The position numbers and the translations under genes were made by a program. Positions 36,248 to 46,510 of a stretch of 64,000 bases of DNA are shown piece after piece. The notes under the pieces are model-generated. The model was not told where the DNA came from and searched no databases. It worked only from the letters and a program-made list of their open reading frames with translations. This DNA comes from Marsupella aquatica (Eukaryota; Marchantiophyta). Positions within the stretch are counted from its first letter, which is position 1. The number at the start of each line of letters is the position of its first letter. Location of the stretch: the NCBI GenBank assembly GCA_973895155.1, contig OZ316893.1, forward strand, positions 6,448,001 through 6,512,000, read 5' to 3'.

Positions 36248-36830
36248 TTACTAGCTCAATACCTGTGCGTTGCACAAAAGAAGTCGTGTCGGTCAAGATG
36301 TCGTTGAGAAAAAATGCTGTCATGTCAGCCAAGAGGTCATGGAGAGAAAAGATGTTGTGTCGGCCAAGAGGTCTTGGAGAGAAAAATGTTGTGTCGCCAA
36401 AGAGGTCGTTGAGAGAAAAGATGTTGTGTTGGCCAAGAGGTTGTTGAGAGAAAAGAAGTCATGTTGGCCAAGATGTCGTTGAGAAAAAAAGATGTGTCGA
36501 CCAAGAGGTCGTGGAGAGAAATTATGTCAAGTCGCCCTAAAGTTCTTTCATTGAGAGAAAAGAAATTGTTGAGAAAAAAAAGATTTTGTGTCAGCCAAGA
36601 GGTTGTTGAGAAAAAAGATGTCGTCTTGGTCAAGACGTCATTGAGAAAAAAGATGTCGTGTCGGCCAAGATGTCGTTACAAAAAAATTGTCATGTCAGCC
36701 AAGATGTTGTTGAGAAAAAAGATGTCGTGTCGGCAAAGACATTGTTGAGGGAAAAGATGTCGTGTCGGCCAAGACATCGTTCTGGAAAATACCTGTGCGT
36801 TGCACAAAAGATGTTGTTAAGAAAAAAGAT
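35283..36830 (-). repeat. Helitron-borne minisatellite (AAAGATGTCG / GGCCAAGAGGTCGTTGAGA)
   Basis: Units of about 35-45 bp alternate AAAGATGTCGTGTCGGCCAAGA and a TTGTTGAGAGA-type end. Dozens of imperfect copies run through both Helitron-like elements. All longer reading frames here are translations of the repeat. Confidence 0.8.
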
Positions 36831-37125
36831 TGTTCCTTTCAAACCTTCACCTCCCCCTTTTTCCCTTTTCCTCTTTTTGGTCTTCTCTTTTTCACATTCA
36901 CCATCATTCCACTCGTTCACCGCCCCCCTTCCCCACCCATGTGAGATCAAGGGGCTACCCTACATTGCGAGTGTGCCCCTCGCCTGAGACCTTGCCATCA
37001 ACACCCATGCCATGTGCTTCACTATGTCTTTGGGCCATATTACTTTTGTTTTTTTGGCATTGAAAATGACTCTGCAAATGAATGTAAAAATCACCACAAA
37101 TATTGGGAGAATAGTTTTTTATTGA
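36251..37125 (-). mobile_element. Non-autonomous Helitron-like element B, abutting A
   Basis: It has the same terminal architecture as element A: CTAG at 36251, the GTGC-AAC-GCAC hairpin, and a TCAATAAAAAAC start at 37125 preceded by a host A. The 5' terminal 150-165 bp (about 36975-37125) is homologous to 36091-36247 of element A. They share CTATGTCTTTGG and AAATATTGGGAGAATA. Only three bases separate the two elements. An internal degenerate terminal hairpin copy occurs at about 36788. Confidence 0.6.
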
Positions 37126-37281
37126 TCTAGTGACTAAAATATTATTAGCAATTAAATTACTTTTAGGGACTCTTACCAGTATTATACAAACTTATGATGC
37201 ACACAATATTGAAATATGTACAATGAATATGTACAATACAAATTTACTTGTGAATATGTACAATATTTATTGCAAAGATGT

Positions 37282-37873
37282 ATACTCCTTGATCCTTGTG
37301 CATTGTGTTAAAGTCTTTCCCTTCTTTTTTTGTGTGCCTCGTGTGATTATTCTTGCTTGTCTTGGGCACCGTGACTCACACTAAACTCAATTCACACTTT
37401 GGCTTTATTGCTTACCTTTGACCAGATGTTTTAATTTTTGTGCCCTGCAAATTTGAATGACGACCACTCTAAAAAGTGGCGCAACTGTGTATTATAGTTC
37501 TTGATTGTATGCAGGATTGTATGTAGTCCCCTATTGATTAAAATAGTATCTGAAATTTAACTCCTACCAAATATTACACTAAACTATGCACTATCTTACT
37601 CAATACTCTATTGAATATGAACAATCCTCCCTATCATGGATCATGGAGGGAGGATACTCCTTGATCCTTGTGCATTGTGTTACTGAGGTCCCTTTTTTGT
37701 TTGTTTATTCCATTTGATTCCCTCCTACTTGGACATTGGTGTGACTCTTTTTCATTCATATTAAATTAAATTTATTTTGTCTTTATTCCTTCCTTCCACC
37801 AGATTTCTTATTTTTTGTGCCCTGCAAATTTGAATGACAACCACAGGAAAAGGCATAACCTTGTATTATAGAA
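37282..37873 (+). repeat. Direct duplication, about 220-bp unit
   Basis: Copies at 37282-37498 and 37653-37873 share ACTCCTTGATCCTTGTGC, then ATTGTGTTA, a diverged middle, and TGCCCTGCAAATTTGAATGA followed by TGTATTATAG. The separation is 371 bp. Confidence 0.7.
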
Positions 37874-38360
37874 GTTAATGTCGTGAAGTACAAAAACATT
37901 GTTAAGAAAAAATAAGTTATGTTGCCAAAGATGTTGTCAAGGAAGATGATGTCGTTACGTAAATACGTCATCAAGTAGAAAGATGTCATAAAATAAAAAG
38001 ATGTAATGATGTCAGTAATGTTGTCATGTCCAACTGAAGATGTCGTCAAGTAAAAGATGTTATAATGTCAAAGATGTTGTCAAGTAAAACTATGTCAGGA
38101 TTCCAAAGATGTTGACCATCAATTAAAAAAATGTCAAAAAATAATATATGTTGTTGCTCAAATGATCTCGCTAAGTAGAAGACATCATTGCGCAAAAGAT
38201 GTCTAAGGCATAAAGGATATCATTTGGCAAAAGATGTCAATGCATAACGGATGCTCTCATACTAAAGATGTTTTTGAGAAACATATCATGAACTGTGCAA
38301 GATATATCTGTTAAAAAGATCTCATTGTGCAAAATATGTTATCTAGTGAAAGATGTCATG
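37874..38360 (-). repeat. Degenerate AAGATGTC minisatellite
   Basis: Irregular units (AAAGATGTTGTCAAGTAAAA and variants) continue the motif seen inside the Helitron-like elements, without recognisable element ends. It stops abruptly where GC-rich sequence begins near 38360. Confidence 0.6.
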
Positions 38361-39166
38361 GCACCAAAAAAGGCTTGATAACAACCACAAACTACGTACC
38401 TTGAGGTTAGTGGTGGACCTAGCCACCCAGCGCCCTCACCAATCCCAACAATATATGCCTAAGTGCCCCTGGTGCCCAAAGGCCTCCACGGAATACCTCG
38501 AGCAAGCAACCTTGTGCCCCTTGCACCACCAGCGGCCCCTCCCATACGAAGCCGCACTTGCTCTCCAACACGATCATTACTCAACGGTCCTCACTGCCTG
38601 CACAAGCAACCAAGCATCTCGGTAAGTAACCCTTCAGGAGCTAGAACTCCCCAAGTCTAGCATCCTAACTCAAGTTCAACAGACATTGGTAAGTAGATTA
38701 GCGATAGGTCCTCCCGATGCCATAAGCCGGAACCAGAACCGACGCCCATTGTTTGTCTAGAACAACTTCTTCCTTGGGCGCAGACCGGGTTCCCCTCGTA
38801 CCTATCCATCACCAATTGACCACCCTGCACCCAGGACATGCTCATGGCCCAAATAGCATAGCTTGTCCCAAAGCTTGTCCCTACACGTTGGGACCAGAAT
38901 GGCCCTGACTTTAGCAACCAACTCCCGGTTCTCGCCCCACTGATGGTCTAGGGGCCAAGTGCCCTTGGAACTCAACCTCCACACCTACTTGGCCTTGCCT
39001 CCCCAACGCAAGCTCCCTTGAGAGACTGAACGCGAATTGGCTGTTGTTTCGGTAGGATTAGGCAAGCGGGCGAGATCGCACCTGCAAACCTCAAGAATCT
39101 ATGGTTCCCCCAAACCCAGCTGAGCTCAGGAGGATGTAGTCTTTGTCGAGAGCTTTCCAATGCACC

Positions 39167-39200
39167 CAAGAAGTCCTCCAACGGATTGGAGGACTTCTTG
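39167..39200. repeat. Perfect 15-bp stem hairpin
   Basis: CAAGAAGTCCTCCAA, loop CGGA, then TTGGAGGACTTCTTG. The stem is perfect, the loop is four bases, and no T-run follows. Confidence 0.9.
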
Positions 39201-39368
39201 TTGGAACGTTATTGTTGTTTCTGTTTGACATTTTCCCTTAGTGTCATGACCGCCGTGGCTCACGACTTCGGCTCGCCCTTAGCCCCCAGGGAGACACCAC
39301 TCCCCTCATATATGTTTCTAGAGACCTGCCACCCCTGGACCAACTTTGGTCCCCAAACTTTTGATCCC

Positions 39369-39449
39369 TGTGGTGCGTCCCATGGCTCCCTAAACCCAAG
39401 AAACCCCCCAGCTCAAGCCGATTCCCGCAGGTTTCGTGCTTGGCAAGGC
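39369..39449 (-). repeat. Inverted partial copy of the 63.4-kb ORF end
   Basis: The minus strand matches 63376-63457 (plus), including a near-perfect core running through GGGTTTAGGGAGCCATGGGA and CGCACCACAG. Upstream, CGAAACCTGC-GGAAT-GGCTTG matches with scattered changes. The shared part includes the stop codon that ends the 270-codon frame. The two copies diverge immediately after the CACAG. Confidence 0.8.
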
Positions 39450-40289
39450 CGTTTCCGCGGCTTAGCGGCATGGGACGCTGCTAACCTTCTACTACTACTA
39501 TTAACATTTTACACACATATACTGGACAGATCCTTCATCGGGTCATGAGATACGTAGCCGGCCTAATATAGGCCTTCCCCTGTCTTCCCCTGTCTTCCCC
39601 TCCGTCTTGTTAGGTATGTTTGGATTCCACCGCCGGAATGATCCCCAATAGGCTTGGTTAAGCCGCTAAGACCTCTCTTAGCTCGACACATCCAACTCTC
39701 ACTCCCCTGCTTGCTTTCCTTCCTTCTGTTGATGTGGGCACTCTTCACACAAGTTAATGCGACACACAAATAGCAAAATGACTCATTCTGACTGAGTCAT
39801 ACCATGCACTTGCCATACAAACAGTACATCTCATACACAAGTTCTGCGAACTAAGCCGTGAGGCCAACTCTATTCAGCTCTTAGGCATGAGGAAACATGA
39901 ATATACACAAGGGTCACTGTATGACTAACCAAGAGCTTCTCGTACTACTTGATCCCAGCCCGGCTGGTGCAAACTAAAAACTTGCTAAAGAAGAGGCCCT
40001 GAGCTCCCCGCTGCCCAGGTACTTATCCTGGTAGTGGATCCGCCATTCTTTGCATCGTAAGCCTAATCTACTTAACAGTAATCTACTTGCCCGAATCTAC
40101 CTATGTACAGCAAGGCAGGAGCACAAGTGTTGCTCCTACCAGTGGGACCGCAATCCCACTAAGCTAAGTGTCAGGGCCGCTCCTGGTTCTGATCCTAATC
40201 CTAAACGTGGAGATCCGCGCCCGCCCTGCCCACTCACGCCTCCTCCCTCCACGTCCGCCCTCCCTAAAAGGAACGGCGCCCTTGCACCG

Positions 40290-42411
40290 TCACGACACCG
40301 GTGGTGGATCCTTAATGGACGCCCCCAACGCTTCCTCCTTAGCCACTGCCGTAGGCTCATTCCCTGACAGATTACCTGCCCTTGACTGAGTCAACTCTCC
40401 ATCGGCCTGACTGGGTCCACTATCGGCGTCGGCATCGGCTCGAGAATCGGTTACGGCCTCAGCCTCGGCTACGGTCTCCCCGGCCTGCTCAAGAGGCGGA
40501 TCTGGAATACTGGCCTCCTTACTGAGTAGTTCGGCTTGGGCCGCACCATCCCTACCTGTGATCATAGCAGGATCTATTACCATATTCATGTCGGAGGATG
40601 GTGTTGGTTCTACCTCTTTGGTCACCACGGCTTGTGGAGTCGGATTACTCCTTGACCCTGAAGGTTTCCGCTTTTTCTTCTTTTCTGGTTCGGCAGCTGG
40701 TCCCTTCCCCTTCCCACTTACCTCCGGCACTGGTGCAGTTGGCGCGGCTTTTTCTTCGGCCAGTACCACTCCTGGTAACTTGGTTGCCCCAATTGGAGTT
40801 GGGCCTGATGAAGACAAGCACCTAAATACTGCGGCTTGTTTCTTCAGCCGCTCCGTTTGGTTGTCGGCCCGCCGCTGGAGGTTCTCCATCTTCCTCGTGA
40901 TTTCCTCCAACTCCTCCTGGGTCTCATCCAGGTCCTTGCGTGCCTCCTCTAGTTCCTTCTGGGCTTCCTCCCATTCTTGTTTCAAGGTAGTCCTCTCCTC
41001 TTGGGTTGCTTTTAGCTCCTTGTCGAGCTCTGCAATGATGACAGACTCCATCTGGTTCATCTTGGCGTAAGTCTGTTCGAGCATCTCGTCCTTCTCCCTT
41101 AGGTCGGCCTTGAAGCTGGCCGTCAGGGACGCAAGCTCCTGCTGCAGCGCCATAATCCCTTGATAGGATTTCCCTAACTCGGCCTCCTTCTGCTCAAGGG
41201 CTCCGCGGATTTTCTCGAGCTCCCCTTTCAACGCCCATTCCTTTCTTTGGGTCTCCGCCATGGCCCGGCTGTTGGCTGTTATGTGGGCCTCCTCTGTATT
41301 CTTCAGCTCTTGCTTCCACTTCTCCCTCTCTTTGATCGTGTCGGCCAACTCTTCCTGCGTCTGAGTCAGTTTATCCTTGATATTCTGATTATCAGCCTGC
41401 GCGGTGTCCAACTGCCCCTGCATGATGTTCAGCTCATGTCGTTTAATCCGCAGTTCATCTTGGGCTTTCTTGGCCGCCCTTAGATCTTCAATCTCGGCTT
41501 CCATCCTCCTAAGCCGCCGAATGACCTCGTCCTTCTTGCTTCTCTCTAAAGCCACCGCTTCTTCTAATTGGTGCTTCTCCAACTGCTCCCTATGGAAAAA
41601 GGGTCCTACCTCCAACTCCTCTCCAAAGATGCCGAGCGCAAGTTCCCCACACATCTCACCATACTCCATGGCTCTATTCTTAGCGTAGGTGGAGTAAGTA
41701 GAAGTGATCGGCATCGCCCATCGCGGCCTCTGCTCCCAAGCCGTCCTGCGGATCTCTTCAATCGTGGCTAGAGGTTTGCTTCCTTTTTTGGCTAGCCGCC
41801 TGATGTCCTCCGGCCAATCTCCTCCTGGTAAATCCTTTTCCTTAGCCAGGGTGGCCTCCTCCTCCTGCTTGATTCGCTCCTGAAATTCTTGCACCGTCTG
41901 TTTTATGCCGTCGAAGCTCGGGGGAGCAACATCTGGTGGGGGAGACTCAGGGCTACTCTGCTGGTTGAGGTCCCCTCGCACTACCCTTGGAAGTGTGGGG
42001 ACAAACCGGCCACAGGTCCTTACTCCTGGAACGTGATGGTCCGACCCATAGCCGGAATTATCATGGCTGCAGTCCTCCACTGCCTCCTCTACCTCTTGGA
42101 CGTCCGGCTTCTCCCTCTCCTCTTCGTCGGTAGGAGCTTCAGGCAATTCTGCCTCAGATTCGGAGCTTGAGGTTCCCACGTACATTCGAACACCTGGCTT
42201 GGATTCCGGCCTGATTCTCTCCTTGTCTCCAGCAAAGGGGTTTTCTCTTGTGAGCCGGTGTAGGCCTACCTCTGTAGTAGTGTCCTGCATTGTTGCCGTT
42301 GCCGTTGTTGTTGCCGATGCCGATTTCTTTTCTTTCTCCAGTAGTTTCAGCAGACTCTGCATGCCTGGTTGCTGCATCGGCAAGTCTTCCTTCCTGGGCC
42401 TAAACACCTGC
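40290..42411 (-). pseudogene. Downstream part of a split coiled-coil protein ORF
   Basis: About 707 codons are open from the retrotransposon junction to a stop at 40290. After a proline/acid-rich linker (SSSESEAELPEAPTDEEERE), a conserved-looking segment contains WEQRPRWAMPITSTYSTYAK. A long heptad-type coiled coil of about 250 residues follows (for example EEAQKELEEARKDLDETQEE). The tail is basic then acidic (KKKKRKPSG). It is in register with 58660-60175 once the inserted element and one CCTGC are discounted. The family is not recognised. Position and context suggest a gag-like or accessory protein of an older mobile element rather than a cellular gene. An apparent start at 42434 lies inside the LTR and is artificial. 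Confidence 0.6.
42407..42411. other. Target-site duplication, left copy (CCTGC)
   Basis: Identical to 58660-58664, directly abutting the two LTR ends of the 16.2-kb element. Confidence 0.95.
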
Positions 42412-43199
42412 TGTAGTTTGCCATAGAGAACCAAAAATCACATTTTAAAGTCTCCAAACTCGGTATTCGTTCCCTTTAAGAACAAGATGGGGTTGGTTTG
42501 ATGTAATAAACTAAAAACAAAGTTTTAAGCTCTTGTGTCACACATAGTAATCAATCTTGACTACTTTAATCAGGTACTTTGAAGATCGCTCCACAGCGGT
42601 GAGTAGTTTTTGATGATAACTCAACATCAGATAACCTTCAATTAAGCAAAAGATTGCAATTAACAAAACACAAGGAAAAATCTCTCAGAGTATGCTTAAG
42701 GGAGTCTGGAATAGACCAAGGTTACTCCTTAGACATAAGTAATAATGGAATGACTTAAAAGGAAATCCAAATCCACACGGCTTTTCAGATCTAAACTGCA
42801 TACTAGAGTATCCTTTTAAAATGCCGGCAACATGTCTTGACCTTTCTTCCTAAGTGATACTTAGTCAAGATCTAAAAGGATAAATACTTCAGCATTTAGA
42901 TGGTACTAAGCAACATGAAGGTGAAAACATCATTTCCAATGTAACTTAAACTCAATGAGTTAACTCTAAGAACTTGTGAGATTACAATGTGTCACCAAAG
43001 CGGAATCTGACATTATAATTCACGAGATTCATAACTGAGGTTTTACTTCAAGTATTTGGGTTCCAAAATACAAGAAGGAGGTAAGTCTCTCCAAATGTTA
43101 AACCTGATCTCGAACTCATAGATTCATGATCAACTAGTTTAACACAAGGGAGAGGCAAAACTGCAAAACTTAACCATCTCTCTACACTAGGGGAAGAGG

Positions 43200-43207
43200 T
43201 ATAAATA
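43200..43207 (+). promoter_or_regulatory. TATAAATA box in LTR, antisense to the element (3' LTR)
   Basis: GGTATAAATAGTG on the plus strand is a good plant TATA box. Its reverse (TATTTATA) is a weaker box in the sense direction. The identical site in the 5' LTR is 55378-55385. No transcript evidence exists, so orientation of use is open. Confidence 0.3.
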
Positions 43208-43596
43208 GTGATGAACTACAGAATAAGAGGTCACAGGGTCGAAGAGACATGCCTCTTCATACCCCTCAAAATTTTAAAATGGCGATTCAGTAAGTGAAAA
43301 GCCGGAAAAAATGGCTAAGTATGAACTCTTAAACTCTTAAAAACTTAAACTCTTAAAAACGTAAAAACTTAAACTCTTAAACTCTTAATTTCAGTATACT
43401 AAAAATTGAGTAGATTCAACTATTTTTAACTTTCTACTCCTGGTTCAGAAAACTCTGAAATTTTTCCAGCAGGGTTTCCTAGGTACAGACTACAGCCTAA
43501 AGAAGTATGACAGCTTCTAAAGCTCTAGAACACATTTCTAAAAATCAGATAAGATGCACTACTCTAAAAACTAACTAAGAACACTTAGAGACTTCT

Positions 43597-45993
43597 TCAA
43601 GCTTGCTGTCGGATGTCCTCTGGTTCTAGTAACTCCACAAGGGTAACAATTCGGTTCTGGGTAACCTCTATCAGCTTAGCTTGGCGTGGGGATCCTCTAG
43701 AGTAGGGTAGGCACCTCAGTTGTCTCTCAGGATACATCAAAGGCATTCGCTTCATCAAATAACAGGAATCTATACGAAGAGCTTCTCTGTATATCCCTAG
43801 TACATCATAGTTGTTGCAGGTGGCAGCATATACTTGGGGATAGTGATGCAGAAACTCATCACTATTCATCATCCTGGAATAGAAGGGTCGAAGTCTCCAT
43901 CTGACATCCTTAAAATATCGGTTGAAATGAGCCAGGGTCTGAGTAGTGACATTATTCCAGATCCTCTGTTTCTCAGCTAGGGAACTGGTGGAAACAAGGA
44001 CAACCTTCGGCTCTCGTGGGATGTAAGAGTTCTGGTGAGAAGTGGATTTCTTACTCTGCATGAGAAAAGAAATCACAAAGTCCAGAGCGTAAGCTGCAAA
44101 ATTCCCGAAATAGGCCAAAACCAAATCTGGATCTTCTACTTCTACATCCCCTTGAAGTAGCATCATAGCAAGGATGGGTCGGAAGTAGATTGAGTCAGCC
44201 CAGAACTCATCAAATTGAGCCATCTCCACTCTTGAAGTTCCGAAACTTCTGAGGTCAAATATGTAACTGGCCTCAGTCTTCTTAAGGTAGTAGTATCTCC
44301 AAAACTCTCCAATTGGGGGTCTGTTGGCCTGCATTATCTTACAAGTCTCCACGTACCTCTGCACTTGAGACTCTGGATGTCGTGTATATCTTTTCTCAAT
44401 GACAGAATACCGGGGTGTTTGAGTAGAGGAGGTGACAACTGCCACTAAATTTGGATCAGATCTTAAGGTAGTGTCAACATCCTCAAATCCTTGCCTTGGT
44501 GACGACTCGACAGAGTTGTCATAAGATCGGATGGAATCAAAATCAGAGGGTGGATCAGAATCCTCAGGAAGATCCTGTCTAACAGAAGGATGTTCATACT
44601 GTGGTTGGGTATAAATAGGTCCCTCGGTTGGCTCATAATTGGAATCTGGACTATAAATGCAGTCACCCGGGTTGGAAGGGCCTTTGAATTCTGTGTACTT
44701 CGGAATTAAGTCACTAACCACAGAGATTATCTCCTCAGGTTCACACTGAAGCAATTCCAGTAGGTCAGTTACAATTGCAACACAACTTGTGTTTCCTATC
44801 CTTGAGACAGGTTCACTTGGCTCTGGAGGTAGATTCTGTGGGACAGTAGGAGTGAGAGCAACAAATTCTTCTGGTGCTGACCTCTCAATGGGAGAAGCGG
44901 TCCTGACAGGGGTTAGCTGATCTGGAAATGGAGAGGATAAGCTAACTGCCTCGGATCTCAAATCACAGACAACATCGTAGAGTTCAACATCACTGCAACC
45001 GAAGAGAGAGATTAACTTATCAATAAGCTGCTGATTTGACTCTGCTTTCGAAAAAGGGGGCATGGTGACTCCTCGTATGGCAGTAATAGTTGGTTCAACA
45101 ACGACTTCTTGTTGCTCAGGAAAAATCTCGTCTCCTTCAGCTTCAAGTTGATCTGCTCCACTGATTTCTCTTGGAGAGTATAAAATGACCTCCATGTTGT
45201 GTTCAGGGGGAAATTCCGAACCATCTATCGAGACATCCTCCATATTAACATCCTGATCAGTGGAATTCAGCAGAATGTCCTGTTCTGATTCTGCTACACT
45301 AATTTCTTCCTCAATGTCCAACTCGATCAGAAGTAATCCCCTTTCTGTTTTCTCCTCCGGATGTAAACAGTCATGTGCTTGATACAGCTGAGATAGATAG
45401 ACTTGTAGACAAGTAGGTCTGCCTGCCTTCATACTTCTCACCTGATCGTGCATCACATTGAAAAGTAACAACGCCCAATTTACTTGAATAGCTCCACTGT
45501 GAGAAGCTACGATAGTATTCGCCAATGCCACAGGGCAGATAGTTGGTCTCTTCGGATGGAGAATGGGCACTAGAAATTCTAAAAGAATCCTCAAATCCGG
45601 ATAGGTACATTGTGTCACATTCCAGCCATTGGTAGGATGGCGAATCCCTGAAAAGTAAGGAGTGGACAAATCTTTTTTCTTTGAATATAATCCTTCTCCA
45701 TCTAAGGGGCAGCGGAAGGCATGAGCTACTTGCTCAACTGTCCATAAACTTGGCCGAGCTCGAATGGTTTGTCGAAATTCAGGGGCAATCAGTGATCCTC
45801 TCACAAAATCCTGTAAATAAGAGTCGAGCTCCACATTCCAAGGGATTGCGAGTAGATGTTCCAATCCGAGCTGCTGTAACGATGTTCTCAAATTTTCACA
45901 ACTGTCGGGCGCCAAAGGAATTCGAGCGACCACACTCTTAGGAATTGCCAGAGTTTGAACACGATACTGTGCATCAGCGTTCAAGTCAGCCAT
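43597..45993 (-). CDS. LTR-encoded protein of unknown function, 798 aa (3' LTR copy)
   Basis: An intact ATG-to-stop frame occupies about LTR positions 489-2885. The N-terminal 220 residues look globular. A segment resembling plant transposon-associated gag-like proteins contains VEQVAHAFRCPLDGEGLY, then TNGWNVTQCTYPDLRILLEF and VNWALLLFNVMHDQ. Residues 225-500 are acidic and low in complexity (for example SEQDILLNSTDQDVNMEDVS). The C-terminal 280 residues are again globular and aromatic-rich (PPIGEFWRYYYLKKTEASY). No enzyme motif, membrane segment or zinc finger is seen. The downstream position places this copy where a 3' LTR transcript could express it. The family link is a weak impression, not an assignment. 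Confidence 0.8.
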   Translation of the reverse strand: MADLNADAQYRVQTLAIPKSVVARIPLAPDSCENLRTSLQQLGLEHLLAIPWNVELDSYLQDFVRGSLIAPEFRQTIRARPSLWTVEQVAHAFRCPLDGEGLYSKKKDLSTPYFSGIRHPTNGWNVTQCTYPDLRILLEFLVPILHPKRPTICPVALANTIVASHSGAIQVNWALLLFNVMHDQVRSMKAGRPTCLQVYLSQLYQAHDCLHPEEKTERGLLLIELDIEEEISVAESEQDILLNSTDQDVNMEDVSIDGSEFPPEHNMEVILYSPREISGADQLEAEGDEIFPEQQEVVVEPTITAIRGVTMPPFSKAESNQQLIDKLISLFGCSDVELYDVVCDLRSEAVSLSSPFPDQLTPVRTASPIERSAPEEFVALTPTVPQNLPPEPSEPVSRIGNTSCVAIVTDLLELLQCEPEEIISVVSDLIPKYTEFKGPSNPGDCIYSPDSNYEPTEGPIYTQPQYEHPSVRQDLPEDSDPPSDFDSIRSYDNSVESSPRQGFEDVDTTLRSDPNLVAVVTSSTQTPRYSVIEKRYTRHPESQVQRYVETCKIMQANRPPIGEFWRYYYLKKTEASYIFDLRSFGTSRVEMAQFDEFWADSIYFRPILAMMLLQGDVEVEDPDLVLAYFGNFAAYALDFVISFLMQSKKSTSHQNSYIPREPKVVLVSTSSLAEKQRIWNNVTTQTLAHFNRYFKDVRWRLRPFYSRMMNSDEFLHHYPQVYAATCNNYDVLGIYREALRIDSCYLMKRMPLMYPERQLRCLPYSRGSPRQAKLIEVTQNRIVTLVELLEPEDIRQQA

Positions 45994-46191
45994 AGCTCAA
46001 ATTCTGCTCACTGAGCTACGCGAAGAATTGTTTGGAGTCGAGAGCGATGAAAGATGCAGCGGAAGAGAAGTCAGGAGTGAGCACCTATGTTCTGGATTCC
46101 TCCCCCTTCAAGGCCTGCTCCTCGTTTTGTTGCAAAGTCCCGTTGGAGTTAGCCGTAGCCTGTCACAATCGCGGGGCTCGCCAGTTCGCAA

Positions 46192-46372
46192 GTCGCAACT
46201 CTTAAAGTCGTAAAGTCTTAAAGTAGGGTTTACTCGTAAACCCTTAAACTCTTAAACTATTAAACACTTCAACTCTTCAACTCTTAAACTCTTAAACTAT
46301 TAAAGTAGGGTTTACTCGTAAACCCGTAAACTCTTAAACACTTTAACTCTTCAACTCTTAAACTCTTAATCT
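46192..46372. repeat. LTR tandem motif array (AACTCTTAA) with GGGTTTAC/GTAAACCC hairpins
   Basis: Near the element's 5' LTR edge, some 15 copies of a 7-10 bp motif (AACTCTTAA, CAACTCTTC) alternate with two perfect 8-bp hairpins GGGTTTAC-TC-GTAAACCC (46226-46243) or a close variant (46318-46335). The same array is at 58370-58550. A smaller cluster lies at 43323-43390. This is the position expected for U3 enhancer repeats. Confidence 0.75.
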
Positions 46373-46481
46373 TCGGCAGAGTTTAGTTTACTCGAGTTAT
46401 CAGCAAATATAGTTTAACTACTTCAAAAATTTAAAAATTTTCCGGTTTTCTTCATGACTTTGGAATTACTGCCTATCTACA

Positions 46482-46497
46482 TAGCCCTCTCCTCAAA
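46482..46497 (-). other. Polypurine tract of the 16.2-kb element
   Basis: The minus strand reads a GAGGAGAGGG purine run followed by CTA, directly before the 3' LTR start TGTAGATAGG. This is where plus-strand DNA synthesis would be primed. Confidence 0.75.
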
Positions 46498-46510
46498 CGG
46501 CGCCGTGCCC

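Larger units (their letters stand above)
38361..40289. other. GC-rich region 3' of the interrupted ORF
   Basis: Composition jumps in C+G relative to the left. No protein is supported. It contains a strong hairpin (39167-39200), an inverted partial copy of the 63.4-kb ORF (39369-39449) and a CTTCCCCTGT triplication at about 39577-39600. It is probably the non-coding 3' part of the mobile element whose ORF lies at 40290-42411. Confidence 0.4.
42412..46481 (-). repeat. 3' LTR, 4,070 bp
   Basis: It is identical to the 5' LTR except at five sites seen by eye: 42970, 44563, 44948, 45927 and 46083 (partners at +12178). It is unusually long for an LTR because it contains a 2.4-kb reading frame. Confidence 0.97.

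Noticed and set aside
35283-36987. Several overlapping frames of 65-110 codons on both strands
   Set aside because: They are translations of the minisatellite, open only because the repeat lacks stops in those registers.
40558-42170. Plus-strand frames opposite the coiled-coil ORF, up to 170 codons
   Set aside because: They are antisense shadows of a glutamate/lysine-rich coiled coil, giving serine/phenylalanine-rich translations with no motif.
42412-42434. ATG at 42434 as the start of the downstream coiled-coil protein
   Set aside because: The first eight residues are encoded by the LTR edge; the frame enters from the other side of the insertion.
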